In this document: in pieces, positions 51,601-62,697 of the stretch
How the letters are laid out: every line of letters begins with the position of its first letter
Numbering within the stretch: the first letter of the stretch is position 1
Origin: Morinoia aosen
Lineage: Eukaryota > Arthropoda > Malacostraca > Amphipoda > Talitridae
DNA length: 64,000 nt
NCBI GenBank assembly: GCA_030386875.1
Contig: CM059577.1
Coordinates: forward strand, 23,571,038 to 23,635,037
Direction of reading: 5' to 3'
The notes under the pieces: generated by a model
Told to the model about the DNA's origin: nothing
Seen by the model: only the letters and a program-made list of their open reading frames with translations
Database searches by the model: none
Translations under genes and position numbers: made by a program

Positions 51601-53755
51601 TTCACGTGTCTCACGAGACACACGAGACACTGTGGTAGGACACCGTCACGTGTCTCACGAGACACACGAGACACTGTGGTAGGACACTGTCACGTGTCTC
51701 ACGAGACACACGAGACACTGTGGTAGGACACCGTCACGTGTCTCACGAGACACACGAGACACTGTGGTAGGACACTGTCACGTGTCTCACGAGACACACG
51801 AGACACTGTGGTAGGACACCGTCATGTGTCTCACGAGACACACGAGACACTGTTGTAGGACACTGTCACGTGTTTCACGAGACACACGAGACACTGTGTT
51901 AAGACACTGTCACGTGTCTCACGAGACACACGAGACACTGTGGTAGGACACCGTCACGTGTCTCACGAGACACACGAGACACTGTGGTAGGACACTTCTG
52001 TCACGTGTCTCACGAGACACACGAGACACTGTGGTAGGACACTGTCACGTGTCTCACGAGACACACGAGACACTGTGGTAGGACACCGTCACGTGTCTCA
52101 CGAGACACACGAGACACTGTGGTAGGACACTGTCACGTGTCTCACGAGACACACGAGACACTGTGGTAGGACACCGTCACGTGTCTCACGAGACACACGA
52201 GACACTGTGGTAGGACACTGTCACGTGTCTCACGAGACACACGAGACACTGTGGTAGGACACCGTCATGTGTCTCACGAGACACACGAGACACTGTTGTA
52301 GGACACTGTCACGTGTTTCACGAGACACACGAGACACTGTGTTAAGACACTGTCACGTGTCTCACGAGACACACGAGACACTGTGGTAGGACACCGTCAC
52401 GTGTCTCACGAGACACACGAGACACTGTGGTAGGGCACTTCTGTCACGTGTCTCACGAGACACACGAGACACTGTGGTAGGACACCGTCACGTGTCTCAC
52501 GAGACACACGAGACACTGTGGTAGGGCACTTCTGTCACGTGTCTCACGAGACACACGAGACACTGTGGTAGGGCACTGTCACGTGTCTCACGAGACACAC
52601 GAGACATTGTTGTAAGACACCGTCACGTGTCTCACGAGACACACGAGACACTGTGGTAGGACACCGTCACGTGTCTCACGAGACACACGAGACACTGTGG
52701 TAGGGCACTTCTGTCACGTGTCTCACGAGACACACGAGACACTGTGGTAGGACACCGTCACGTGTCTCACGAGACACACGAGACACTGTGGTAAGACACT
52801 GTCACGTGTCTCACGAGACACACGAGACACTGTGGTAGGACACTGTCACGTGTCTCACGAGACACACGAGACACTGTGGTAGGGCACTTCTGTCACGTGT
52901 CTCACGAGACACACGAGACACTGTGGTAGGACACCGTCACGGGTCTCACGAGACACACGAGACACTGTGGTAGGGCACTTCTGTCACGTGTCTCACGAGA
53001 CACACGAGACACTGTGGTAGGACACTGTCACGTGTCTCACGAGACACACGAGACACTGTGGTAGGACACCGTCACGTGTCTCACGAGACACACGAGACAT
53101 TGTGGTAAGACACCGTCACGTGTCTCACGAGACACACGAGACACTGTGGTAGGACACCGTCACGTGTCTCACGAGACACACGAGACACTGTGGTAAGACA
53201 CTGTCACGTGTCTCACGAGACACACGAGACATTGTGGTAAGACACTGTCACGTGTCTCACGAGACACTGTGGTAAGACACTGTCACGTGTCTCACGAGAC
53301 ACACGAGACACTGTGGTAAGACACTGTCACGTGTCTCACGAGACACACGAGACATTGTGGTAAGACACCGTCACGTGTCTCACGAGACACACGAGACACT
53401 GTGGTAGGACACTGTCACGTGTCTCACGAGACACACGAGACACTGTGGTAAGACACCGTCACGTGTCTCACGAGACACACGAGACACTGTGGTAGGACAC
53501 CGTCACGCGTCTCACGAGACACACGAGACATTGTGGTAGGACACCGTCACGTGTCTCACGAGACACACGAGACACTGTGGTAAGACACCGTCACGTGTCT
53601 CACGAGACATACGAGACATTGTGGTAGGACACCGTCACGTGTCTCACGAGACACACGAGACACTGTGGTAAGACACCGTCACGTGTCTCACGAGACACAC
53701 GAGACATTGTGGTAGGACACCGTCACGTGTCTCACGAGACACACGAGACACTGTC
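36633..53755. repeat. 17-kb satellite of 38-, 44-, 46- and 47-bp units, roughly 380 copies
   Basis: The basic unit contains TCACGTGTCTCACGAGACAC and CTGTGGTAGGACACT. The left edge (36650-36960) is made mostly of 38-bp units. Further right a 9-bp internal duplication (ACACGAGAC) gives 47-bp units ending TTCTGTCAC, then 46-bp (CTCTGTCAC) and 44-bp (CTGTCAC) forms dominate. Most units hold one CACGTG and an inverted repeat GTGTCTC..GAGACAC with a 2-base loop. Blocks of variants recur at about 1.1-1.2, 4.4 and 4.8-4.9 kb. All ORFs in it (60-138 residues) are read-through of the unit. No unrelated sequence interrupts it. Confidence 0.98.
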
Positions 53756-54370
53756 AACGCGCAATTCAGTATCCCTGACACAGTTTGGAGCTACTCGTCT
53801 TCCTCTGACAGCATGCATGGAAGCGGATTTTTAATTTATTGTTCTATTTAGGTAATTATTTAAAATGTTATTCATATAAATTGTGTAAATTGGTTTAAAA
53901 TTTTTAATTTCAATTGGGCTCGATGGCCTCGTACATTTACTGCAATCTTTCAATTTTGGCATTTTTCTGATCGAAATTTCAAAGTTTATATTTTTTTCAA
54001 GGAAAATTTGAGCCCAGAGGTCTTGCTGCATATGGCATTATTTTAGTGTTGCCAGATGCGCAGCTGTCTTCATGCTCAAATTTTGTTCTGAAAATGGTCT
54101 CCGAGATAAAGTTATTTCCATGAACCCATTTATGGTAAATTATATTTCCTAAATCACCCATATGCTAAAATTTGATTTATTAAATGTCATTCACGTTAGA
54201 ATTTCATATCCTAAATATGTATTCTGATAGTTAAACAAAAAAAGTTGTTGTTGAGAACTTTGATTCGCGTTTGCTTTCCCATCACACTAACTTCCTTCTT
54301 CAATAACCCCCGCGGTTTTGTTAACCATTTATTGTCCCAATTTCTGTACTCATTTTACCGTTATTGAAAT
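53756..54370. other. AT-rich DNA between arrays
   Basis: No gene recognised. The first 60 bp after the satellite are more balanced in composition but show no clear exon. Confidence 0.4.
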
Positions 54371-54836
54371 CGCCATCATTCCCACCTCCATCATCACAAC
54401 CACCATCATCACAACTTCCGTCATCACAATCATCGTCACCACAACCACCGACACCACAACCACCGTCACCACAACCACCGTCACCACAACCACTGTCACC
54501 ACAACCACCGTCACCACAACCACCGTCACCTCAACCACCGTCACCACAACCACCGTCACCACAACCATCGTCACCACAACCACCGTCACCACAACCACCG
54601 TCACCACAACCACCGTCACCACAACCACCGTCTCCACAGCCACCGTCATTACAACCGCCGTCACCACAACCCCTGTCACCACAACCACCGTCACCACAAC
54701 CACCGTCACCACAACCACCGTCACCATAACCACCGTCACTACAACCACCTTCACCACAACCACCGTCACCACAACCACCGTCACTACAACCACCGTCACC
54801 ACAACCATCGTCACCACAACCACCGTCACCACAACG
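54371..54836. repeat. 15-bp minisatellite, reverse-oriented copy of the 23.3-24.9 kb family, about 30 units
   Basis: The unit is TCACCACAACCACCG, the reverse complement of the GGTGACGGTGGTTGT cycle at 23328-24878. The left edge begins with CATCATTCCCACCTCC-like degenerate units. Frames are open on both strands because of the 15-bp period and are not considered genes. Confidence 0.95.
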
Positions 54837-55655
54837 AGGAAGGAACTGCCGCTATAGAGGCAATGAACTTCAAACAACACACTGGAGTGCAAATTTACCA
54901 AGTAAAAGAATTTATTAGAGTCGTATTTGAAAATGTGCTGTAATGTCTTTTTTTATTGAAGGGTTGAGAGTGTGTTAATGGAAGAAGCGTCAATGACTCG
55001 TAGTGAGCATTTTGTGATAAATATGAACAAGTGATGACAATTTATAGCCATTCAATTGTCTAATACGTCTTTGTTATTTGATTTACGAAAAGTTTATGTA
55101 AATTTGAATATCATTCACCAATATTGTGCTACACACGCGCACATCAGTTCAAACGCACCCCACGCACATCAGCGTACATGTCTAGCCTGTGTCTACTGCT
55201 GGAGTCGAAGGAAGAAATATTCCTTGATGTTTCCCATCACTCGTACGACGTGCCTCCGCCAGCAGCTTTATCAGAATTTCTTCCATGGAATAGAAAGAAG
55301 GAGTTAAAGATTCGTTAAAGAAGAAGTTAAACTTGTGTCGCAGTCATGAAAACAGAGAGACTGTCAGAGTGAGAGAACGATGAAAAGATCTCCTGAAAGA
55401 GACAACTTGCGCCTCTCTCTAACTTACGCCGTAAAACAGAACATTTGTTCATTCCCAGAAACTCGTTCTATGTAGGCTGCCAGCTGTACGGCTCGTTTTA
55501 TTGCCTTTGCAGTGTTGCTTGAATTTTTGGCTTCTGACTCGCTTTTTTCGAGCGATTCGGACGAGTTAACGACACGCGAGTCTGGCGCTCGGTATCCGTG
55601 ATACGCCGCGTCATCCGCAGCCTGTGTGTCAAGTTGTTCTCTGAGGTGCAGTGCT
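54837..55655. other. Unique sequence, no gene supported
   Basis: Two overlapping frames at 55056-55307 and 55124-55318 have no recognisable domain. A GC-richer patch lies at about 55450-55630. Nothing more can be said from sequence. Confidence 0.4.
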
Positions 55656-55912
55656 CGGCCTCAGTGCTTTATTTCCGAGTTATAATGCTCAATATTTGAG
55701 TAATATGGTTCTCTCTCACTTCTTAATTTTTGAGTTATAATGTTCTATCTCAATACTCATTATTTGAGTTATAATGTTCTATCTCAATACTCATTATTTG
55801 AGTTATAATGTTCTATCTCGATACTCATTATTTGAGTTATAATGTTCTATCTCAATACTCAGGATTTGGGTTATAATGCCCAATCTCAACGCTCAATCTT
55901 CGAGTTGTAGAC
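55656..55912. repeat. 34-bp minisatellite, about 7 copies
   Basis: The unit runs from GAGTTATAATGTTCTATCTC through AATACTCATTATTT. The three middle copies are almost identical and the outer copies diverge. Confidence 0.92.
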
Positions 55913-56079
55913 ATCACCTAATGCAAACCTTGAATTACGCCGAAAAAATTAGTCCTCGTAATTTCTGGCCAATAATAGGTTGCATTAAGCGTCGCATTTG
56001 TTGAATAACTGGGACTAATTTATTATTAATTCGTATAGGATTACGTTTTAATTCGGTTTCGATAGTTTTCTGTTAAATT

Positions 56080-56190
56080 TGCCGTCTGATGATGTTGCTA
56101 TCCGTTGGAGTTGCCATCTGTTGGAGTTGCCATCTGTTGATGTTGCTATCCGTTGGAGCTGCCATCTGTTGGAGTTGCCATCACTTGGGA
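56080..56190. repeat. 16-bp minisatellite in 48-bp trimers
   Basis: The units GTTGGAGTTGCCATCT and GTTGATGTTGCTATCC are arranged as two 48-bp trimers. The trimer equals 16 codons, so one frame repeats DVAIRWSCHLLELPS. No coding evidence. Confidence 0.85.
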
Positions 56191-56567
56191 GATCGGTGTT
56201 TCAGTTTTGCCGTTTGTTTATACGCTCTCACTTGAGGTGTGTGAAAAGCATTCATGTTGTGAATGGAGGACTAACTTATAAATAAATGTTAGAGTGAAAT
56301 GGTGATACAATGAATGATGGTAATGATTATGTAAATATCTACGTGAAAATATGGGTGGTCTCTCAAGTGTCGGAGATATTGCGTGGTGCACATGGACTGT
56401 GCATGATGTTGCACTGTTATTTCTCTTCGTGATGAAAAGGGAACTGTTATAAATATTTTATTTCTATATCGTAAACAAAAACTGCAGTCTCTGTAGTTTT
56501 TAGTTGAGCGAAATTTTGTTTTATTAAAACTTTCTGATTATAGAAATGAGTCCTTTGTTTTCACCCA

Positions 56568-56756
56568 TAAACACACAGTTCACACCATACCAAACACTCA
56601 GTTCACACCATAGCAAACACTCAGTGCACACCATAACAAACACTCAGTGATCACCATAACAAACACTCAGTTCACACTATAACAAACACTCAGTGCACAC
56701 CATAACAAACACTGAATACATACCGTAACAGACACTCAGTTTCTATCATAACAGAC
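56568..56756. repeat. 23-bp minisatellite, about 8 copies
   Basis: The unit is built from CAGTTCACACCATAACAAAC plus ACT, with CAGTGCACACC variants and decay at the right edge. Confidence 0.9.
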
Positions 56757-56969
56757 TTAACAAAGCGGTTGAAATTGTAACCTCAATAATATTTCTGAAC
56801 ACAAAAAAATATTTAAATCGAGCATGTCGTTCAAGATTCAAGTGCACTTCTCTAATTTAAATAATATTTCCAGTCTGTGTGACATTTTCCGTTTAGTGGC
56901 GGCTGTATGGAAATTGATCTGTTTTGTTTTACAAAATTCTAATTAAATTCGCAGTAGAAATTTTTGTTT

Positions 56970-57290
56970 TTCTCACACAGGAAATTTCTGTTCACCGAAC
57001 AGTGGAAGTTTACGTGTACTAGACACTGGGAATTGTTGTTTGCTGCCACACAGAAATTCTTGTGCACTGTACACCGAAAGTTCGTGTTTACTGCACACTA
57101 AAAATTCGTGCTTACCGCACCCTAAACATTTCAGTTAACTGTTCAGCGGAAACTCCTATTAACCGTACACTAGAAGTAGAAGTTCATGTTGCCTGCGCTC
57201 AAAAAGCTCCTGTTCACCGCAAACTATAAATTTCTATTAATTTCACACTCAAGTTCAAACTGATGTTTTCAATGCAGACTAAGAACTCGT
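56970..57290. repeat. Old degenerate ~25-bp array
   Basis: About a dozen loosely similar units alternate an AAATTCGTG-like half with a TTACCGCACACTA-like half. Divergence is high, which makes this one of the oldest arrays here. Confidence 0.6.
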
Positions 57291-57347
57291 TTACAGTGCA
57301 AACTCCTATCCACAGCACATCACAAAAACCACTGCACTCTAAGGGGC

Positions 57348-58005
57348 CAGCACAGACCACACAGCCCCAGCACAGCACCACACAGCCCCAGCACAGCACC
57401 ACACAGCCCCAGCACAGCACCACACAGCCCCAGCACAGCACCACACAGCACCACACAGCACCACACAGCCCCACACAACCCTTGCACAGCACCACACAGC
57501 CCCAGCACAGCACCACACAGCCCCAGCACAGCACCACACAACCCCAGCACAGCACCACACAGCACCACACAGCTCCACACAGCACCCCACAACCCCAACA
57601 CAGCACCACACAGCACCACACAGCACCACACAGCACCACACAGCACCCCACAACCCCAACACAGCACCACACAGCACCACACAGCCCCACACAACCCTTG
57701 CACAGCACCACACAGCCCCAGCACAGCACCACACAGCCCCAGCACAGCACCATACAACCCCAGCACAGCACCACACAGCACCACACAGCCCCAGCACAGC
57801 ACCACACAACCCCAGCACAGCACCACACAGCACCACACAGCTCCACACAGCACCCCACAACCCCAACACAGCACCACACAGCACCACACAGCACCACACA
57901 ACCCCAGCACAGCACCACACAGCACCACACAGCTCCACACAGCACCCCACAACCCCAACACAGCACCACACAGCACCACACAGCACCACACAGCACCACA
58001 CAGCC
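57348..58005. repeat. CAGCACCACA array with 10- and 21-bp units
   Basis: Mixed units CAGCACCACA and CAGCCCCAGCACAGCACCAC-A occur in runs, and larger blocks of about 211 bp recur (for example the CCCTTGCACAGCACC junction near 57479 and 57690). The plus strand has almost no G outside CAG. The frames of 223-270 residues on both strands come from composition. Confidence 0.95.
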
Positions 58006-58204
58006 CTCACATCGTTTACGAGCCAACAGAAGCAGGCTAAAACCTCAAAATAAATTGAGGTGGTAAAACCAAGCACGGTTTTTATGAAGCCGACATTGCT
58101 TTATTGCCTCGCCTAATTACTGCCTTGGTTTGAGCAGTATTGCCCTGTAAACAGGCTGTATTGCTCCGGTCCCTGCCAGCGCCCTTCGTAAAAAGGAGAC
58201 GTGG

Positions 58205-58440
58205 GGAGTCTTCCTCATGGGGAGTGGCTTGTGGGAGCTCGTGTGGGATCATATATGGGAGTACATGCGGGATTATATATGGGGGCACATGTGGGTCCAC
58301 TTGTGGGAGTACACGTGGGAGTACATACGGGAGTACGTGCGGGATCATATATTGGGGCACATGTGGGTCCACATGTGGGAGTACATGTGGGAGTACATGT
58401 GGGAGCACATGTGGGTGAACGTGTGGGAGTACATGATAGT
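58205..58440. repeat. 12-bp minisatellite with a longer period
   Basis: The unit is GGGAGTACATGT, about 18 copies. A longer block containing GGGATCATATAT and GGGGCACATGTGGGTCCAC occurs twice (about 58246 and 58341). Confidence 0.9.
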
Positions 58441-60689
58441 CACACATGAAACTTGTCTGAAAAAACTAGCATACAATAAGAGAGAGAGGAAGTACATGCA
58501 GGCCACAAGTAGATATACTAAGTTAGAAACAGTTTAATAATCCTGCTAGAAACTCTCTCATTCCTAAAAATATATGTTGGAAATAGGTAAATTACTTTAA
58601 GGAGAAAAACATGAGCATTTCTTTGCAACAAAAGCTACTTTTTGATCCAAAAAGTATGTCGAAACTGGGATCGATGCAAGTTTGCGTGGATTAGCTGAGT
58701 CAAATTTGGTCTCGCATTGCTCGTGCAGACTCGGCATTCATACTACATAAGTTACGTCAGTTCAAGCGTCCACATCAGAGTTCAAAAGAGAGGAAGGATG
58801 AAGCTGATTGGTATTTCCATGGGATAAATTTGAATCAGAAAACCTGAAAAAAAGCATTGGAATTTACATTTTTTATGCGGCTGTACACCCGAAATATTAG
58901 TTCGTTTGTTGATGCTAAATAAGTAAGGAGTTCGTGCAACACGAGATTCGTAGAGCAAGCTTTTTATCTCTAGCTAATTTAACGAGCATAAAAGAATTTT
59001 ATAACATATATTTTACGTTTGGGTAAATGTAAGCTACGTCTGAAATTGCCTACATGAAATATACGAGGCTTTTTTGTTGACAGAACTTGATTTTGATTCT
59101 GCGATGCCGAATGGTGAATAAATTTGACAGTCCTTTAATCTAAATAAAGTGGCGCAGATCAGTTAGGCTTCGGGCCTTTTTCCTGCACACGTGTGGTGAA
59201 TGGAACAAACCTGAAACTGTTCTGTGGCACGGATAAACCAGTTAATCGGGGTAACAAATCTAAATTATTTTGAAACCCTCGGAAAAAGAGTTCCTGGTGT
59301 ATCTCAAGATCGAAATATATCATACGCCTTCTATTTTCTTTTCTAAATTGAAAAACGCACAATGCTGAATAATTCCTTACTTTTTTTTATCCTAATGCGA
59401 TACGTCAAAACTTACTCTTTTTCTCATGTTGAATTATATTTTTTACTGAATTATGCTCCCGCATTAAATCAAGCCCTCTTTCTTAAATAAATGCAAGTGA
59501 GCTTTTAGTCCTTCCCCTTGAACCCTCACGCCTCCCCACACTGCCGGGGCTCCCACGCACGAGGTAATTCTATATTCCCCAACCTGCCCCGCAGGGCCGG
59601 CATCTGCAAGGCTTCTCCAGAAAAAGAACCGTAAAATTTCAGAACTTTGCGCACCACCATCTTCGACTTTGTGTTCGTGTTTTGATGCTGTGTTGCGGGC
59701 GGCAATGGCGTTAGGCTCATTCGGTCGAGTGCTTACCCTCTTTTTCTTGCTTTTCCTCTCGCGTCCTCTATAGCAGCCCTCGACTTCTTAACGTGATTTC
59801 AGGACGTCGGCACTGCGAGATGCGGACAGCATTTGCTGTCGCCTTTCTTCTCAATAAAGCTGCAGTTTTGTCCTCGAAGTCGCAGCCCGCGTGCGGAATT
59901 AGATTCCCGCGTGTGCGCCACATTTCATTGTCTTTACCGTGCGTCTCTACTGAAAATGGTGTGCATTGTAGCAATGTTTTTCAATTGGGAAATTGTCTTT
60001 TATTAAATATTAAGATCAAGCCTCAATGTTAAGGTCCTATGCAGTGAAATGAAGGCCGGACGAATAAGGCTAAGCGTAAGCGTCGGTATCGTGTCCTTTA
60101 TAGGAGAATAAAGAAGTGATACAACAAGGCTTATGTCAATCAAGTCGACAGTCGAGTCACGCTGAACCATCAAATGTTCATTACTGCGTTCAGTAATTAT
60201 AACAAACCCAGCATTATGGACTCCCAAGTTTTTCTGAGAGCCTAAACTTTCGTAACTTATCGTTACTTCCATCGCTTATTTTGTAGTATATCTTCACTAG
60301 TTAACTTCACGCCATTCAATCTATTGAACTAGCATTGTGGATGTACCCTGAACCATCTGTTAACTATATTCTTTGCACCAATACTACGAATTATATAAAC
60401 AATGCTAAAGTACACAATACTATGCTAACACCATAACAATTTCCTACTGGTGGGAGAGCACCTTGTAGTGTTCTCCCCCAGGCTGCAACACGCTTCGGGC
60501 AGGCTTTGAGCTATCTTTTTCGTGATAGGATAGCCCGAAGCGAGTGCCTGAGGTACGACCGTATTCGGCAGGATATGGACAACACGGGGGTAACACGGTA
60601 ATTATATTGGTGACTGTTAGGCACACGGAACACGGACCATTACACGGGGCCCTCGGTGACTACTGTGGGCACTGTTCGTTACTCGTAAA
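58441..60689. other. Mostly unique sequence; no gene confirmed
   Basis: A GC-richer stretch at about 59510-59960 contains a plus-strand frame (59793-60032) whose internal ATG at 59820 reads MRTAFAVAFLL, a possible but unsupported secretory start. A strong hairpin near 60491 is listed separately. Confidence 0.35.
60491..60542. other. Stem-loop with 10-bp outer arms
   Basis: CGCTTCGGGC (60491-60500) pairs with GCCCGAAGCG (60533-60542). An inner CTATC (60511-60515) pairs with GATAG (60524-60528). The structure has no downstream T-run that would make it a terminator. Confidence 0.75.
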
Positions 60690-61497
60690 TTACGTAATGA
60701 TTGGAACACAGCACTAATACGTGATGGTTGAAATACAATACTATTCGGGAAGTACGTAATGATCGAAACACAATCCTCTGTGAGAATAGTACAAATATGT
60801 GGTGATTGAAGTACAATCCTATTCGAGAATGACCTAACTTGAAACTTAATCCTATGCGAGAATAGCGCAAATACGTGATGATTGAAGCACAATCCTATTC
60901 GGGAATGACGTAATGATTGAAACACAATCCTATGCGAGAATAGCACACATACGTGATGATTGAAGCACAGTCCTATTCGGGAATGACGTAATGATTGAAA
61001 CACAATCCTATGCGAGAATAGTACTAATACGTGATGATTGAAACACAATCCTATTCAAAAATGACATAACTTGAAACTTAATCCTATGCGAGAATAGCAC
61101 AAATACGTGATGATTGAAGCACAATCCTATTCGGGAATGACGTAATGATTGAAACACAATCCTATGCGAGAATAGCACACATACGTGATGATTGAAGCAC
61201 AGTCCTATTCGGGAATGACGTAATGATTGAAACACAATCCTATGCGAGAATAGTACTAATACGTGATGATTGAAATACAATCCTATTCGAAAATGACATA
61301 AATTACGTAATGATTGAAACACAATCCTATGCGAGAATAGTACTAATACGTGATGATTGAAATACAATCCTATTCGAAAATGACATAAATTACGTAATGA
61401 TTGAAACACAATCCTATGCGAGAATAGCACTAATACCTGATGATTGAAATACAATACTATTCGAAAATGACATAAATTACGTAATGATTGAAACAAG
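60690..61497. repeat. ~78-bp dimeric array, about 10 copies
   Basis: Two related halves alternate: one with GTAATGATTGAAACACAATC and CTATGCGAGAATAG, the other with GTGATGATTGAAGCACAATC and CTATTCGGGAATGAC. A later sub-form has an extra GACATAAATT segment (about 61290-61490), giving a longer period there. Open minus-strand frames (143 and 162 residues) follow from the repeat. Confidence 0.92.
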
Positions 61498-62330
61498 CAC
61501 CAATAGCGGGTAACGTCCGCGAGGACGCTACTTACGAACGCAGCGGCGAGACGTGATGATTGGTGCTACGTCGTCCGACTGTTACGAACAGGTCAGCTGT
61601 GCTAGCGGGGCGCCGAGACGAGGCTAGTCAGCTGGGTCGGGCCCAGCCGCCACGCGGTTCACCGTTGTAGCTGGTAAGTAGCTACGGCGAGGCTAGCCGG
61701 CCGGAGCGGGCGAGAGATGTCGTAGAGCGGCTTGGCCGACGACGCCGGCGCGGGGCGTTGCAACGTGACCTATTTAAGGTTTGAAACACCTTGAAGTGTC
61801 AAGACGCTACTAGGTTTAAGACCGAGCAACACCTTGGGGCGTCGATAGGCAGGGCCGGTCTCCGGAGCTTGGTGCAGGTACGCGAGAGATAAAGTCGATC
61901 TCGGAAGCTAGATGCAGGAACACGAGGCTGGTGCTGGAGATGTGACTTGAACGAGGACGAGGGCTTGAGTGAGAGCGAGCCTTGTTGGGGTCGCCTTATG
62001 TAGGCCTCGAGTGCAAGCCTTGAGTCCGGGCGTGAGTCCTGATTGGTCGCGAGTTTGTGGGCCTGTGGTGCTGGAGGCAGGAAACCGTTGTAGCTTACGG
62101 GCACCTTTTCTCATAGTCGCGAGGCGGCTTCTCTCAGGTCCCGTGTTTGGTTGACTAGGCGCTTCGGGTCCGGAGGTGCTCTGGAACGGATGCGGTTGTA
62201 GTCTGGAGGCAGCTTTTCTCAGGTCTTGTGGAGGTCCGCGGCTTGCCGCTGGGATCACCACAACCTGCGAGGACTTCCCATATCCGTAAACTCTGGGGAT
62301 GACAAAGGCAGGGGTGAAAAATGCGGAAGT
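61498..62330. other. GC- and CpG-rich segment
   Basis: The stretch from about 61500 to 61760 is rich in CG dinucleotides against an AT-rich background. From about 62100 to 62230 a TTTTCTCAGGTC-containing segment is loosely repeated two to three times. A 142-residue minus-strand frame (61908-62336) has no recognisable domain. It could be an unmethylated island, a promoter region or a decayed element. Confidence 0.5.
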
Positions 62331-62697
62331 GACCAAGTCTACTTACTAAGTCCACATACCAAGTCTACACACCAAGTCTACTTAACAAGTCTACTAACCA
62401 ATTCTACGCACCAAGTCTACTTACTAAGTCTACATACCAAGTTTACTTACAGTGTTTACCTACCACGATTACCTATCACGTTCACCTCCGAAGTTCAACG
62501 ACTAAATTTACTGACCAAGTTTACCTACATAGTTTATCTACAAAATTTATCAATCAAGTCTACTTACTAAGTCTACCTACAAAATTTACCTACCAAGTCT
62601 ACATAATCAAGTCTACTAACAAAATTTACCTATAAGTCTTCCTCCCAAGTTTATCTACGAAGTCTAACCAACTCTACATAGCAAATCTACTTAAGGG
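62331..62697. repeat. 13-bp minisatellite, about 27 copies
   Basis: The unit is AAGTCTACTTACC, with AAGTTTACCTACC and AAATTTACCTACC variants. It is regular on the left and degenerate to the right. Confidence 0.9.

Noticed and set aside
57214-58076. Frames of 223-270 residues on both strands of the CAGCACCACA array
   Set aside because: Composition-driven; no Met-led conserved protein, no domain.
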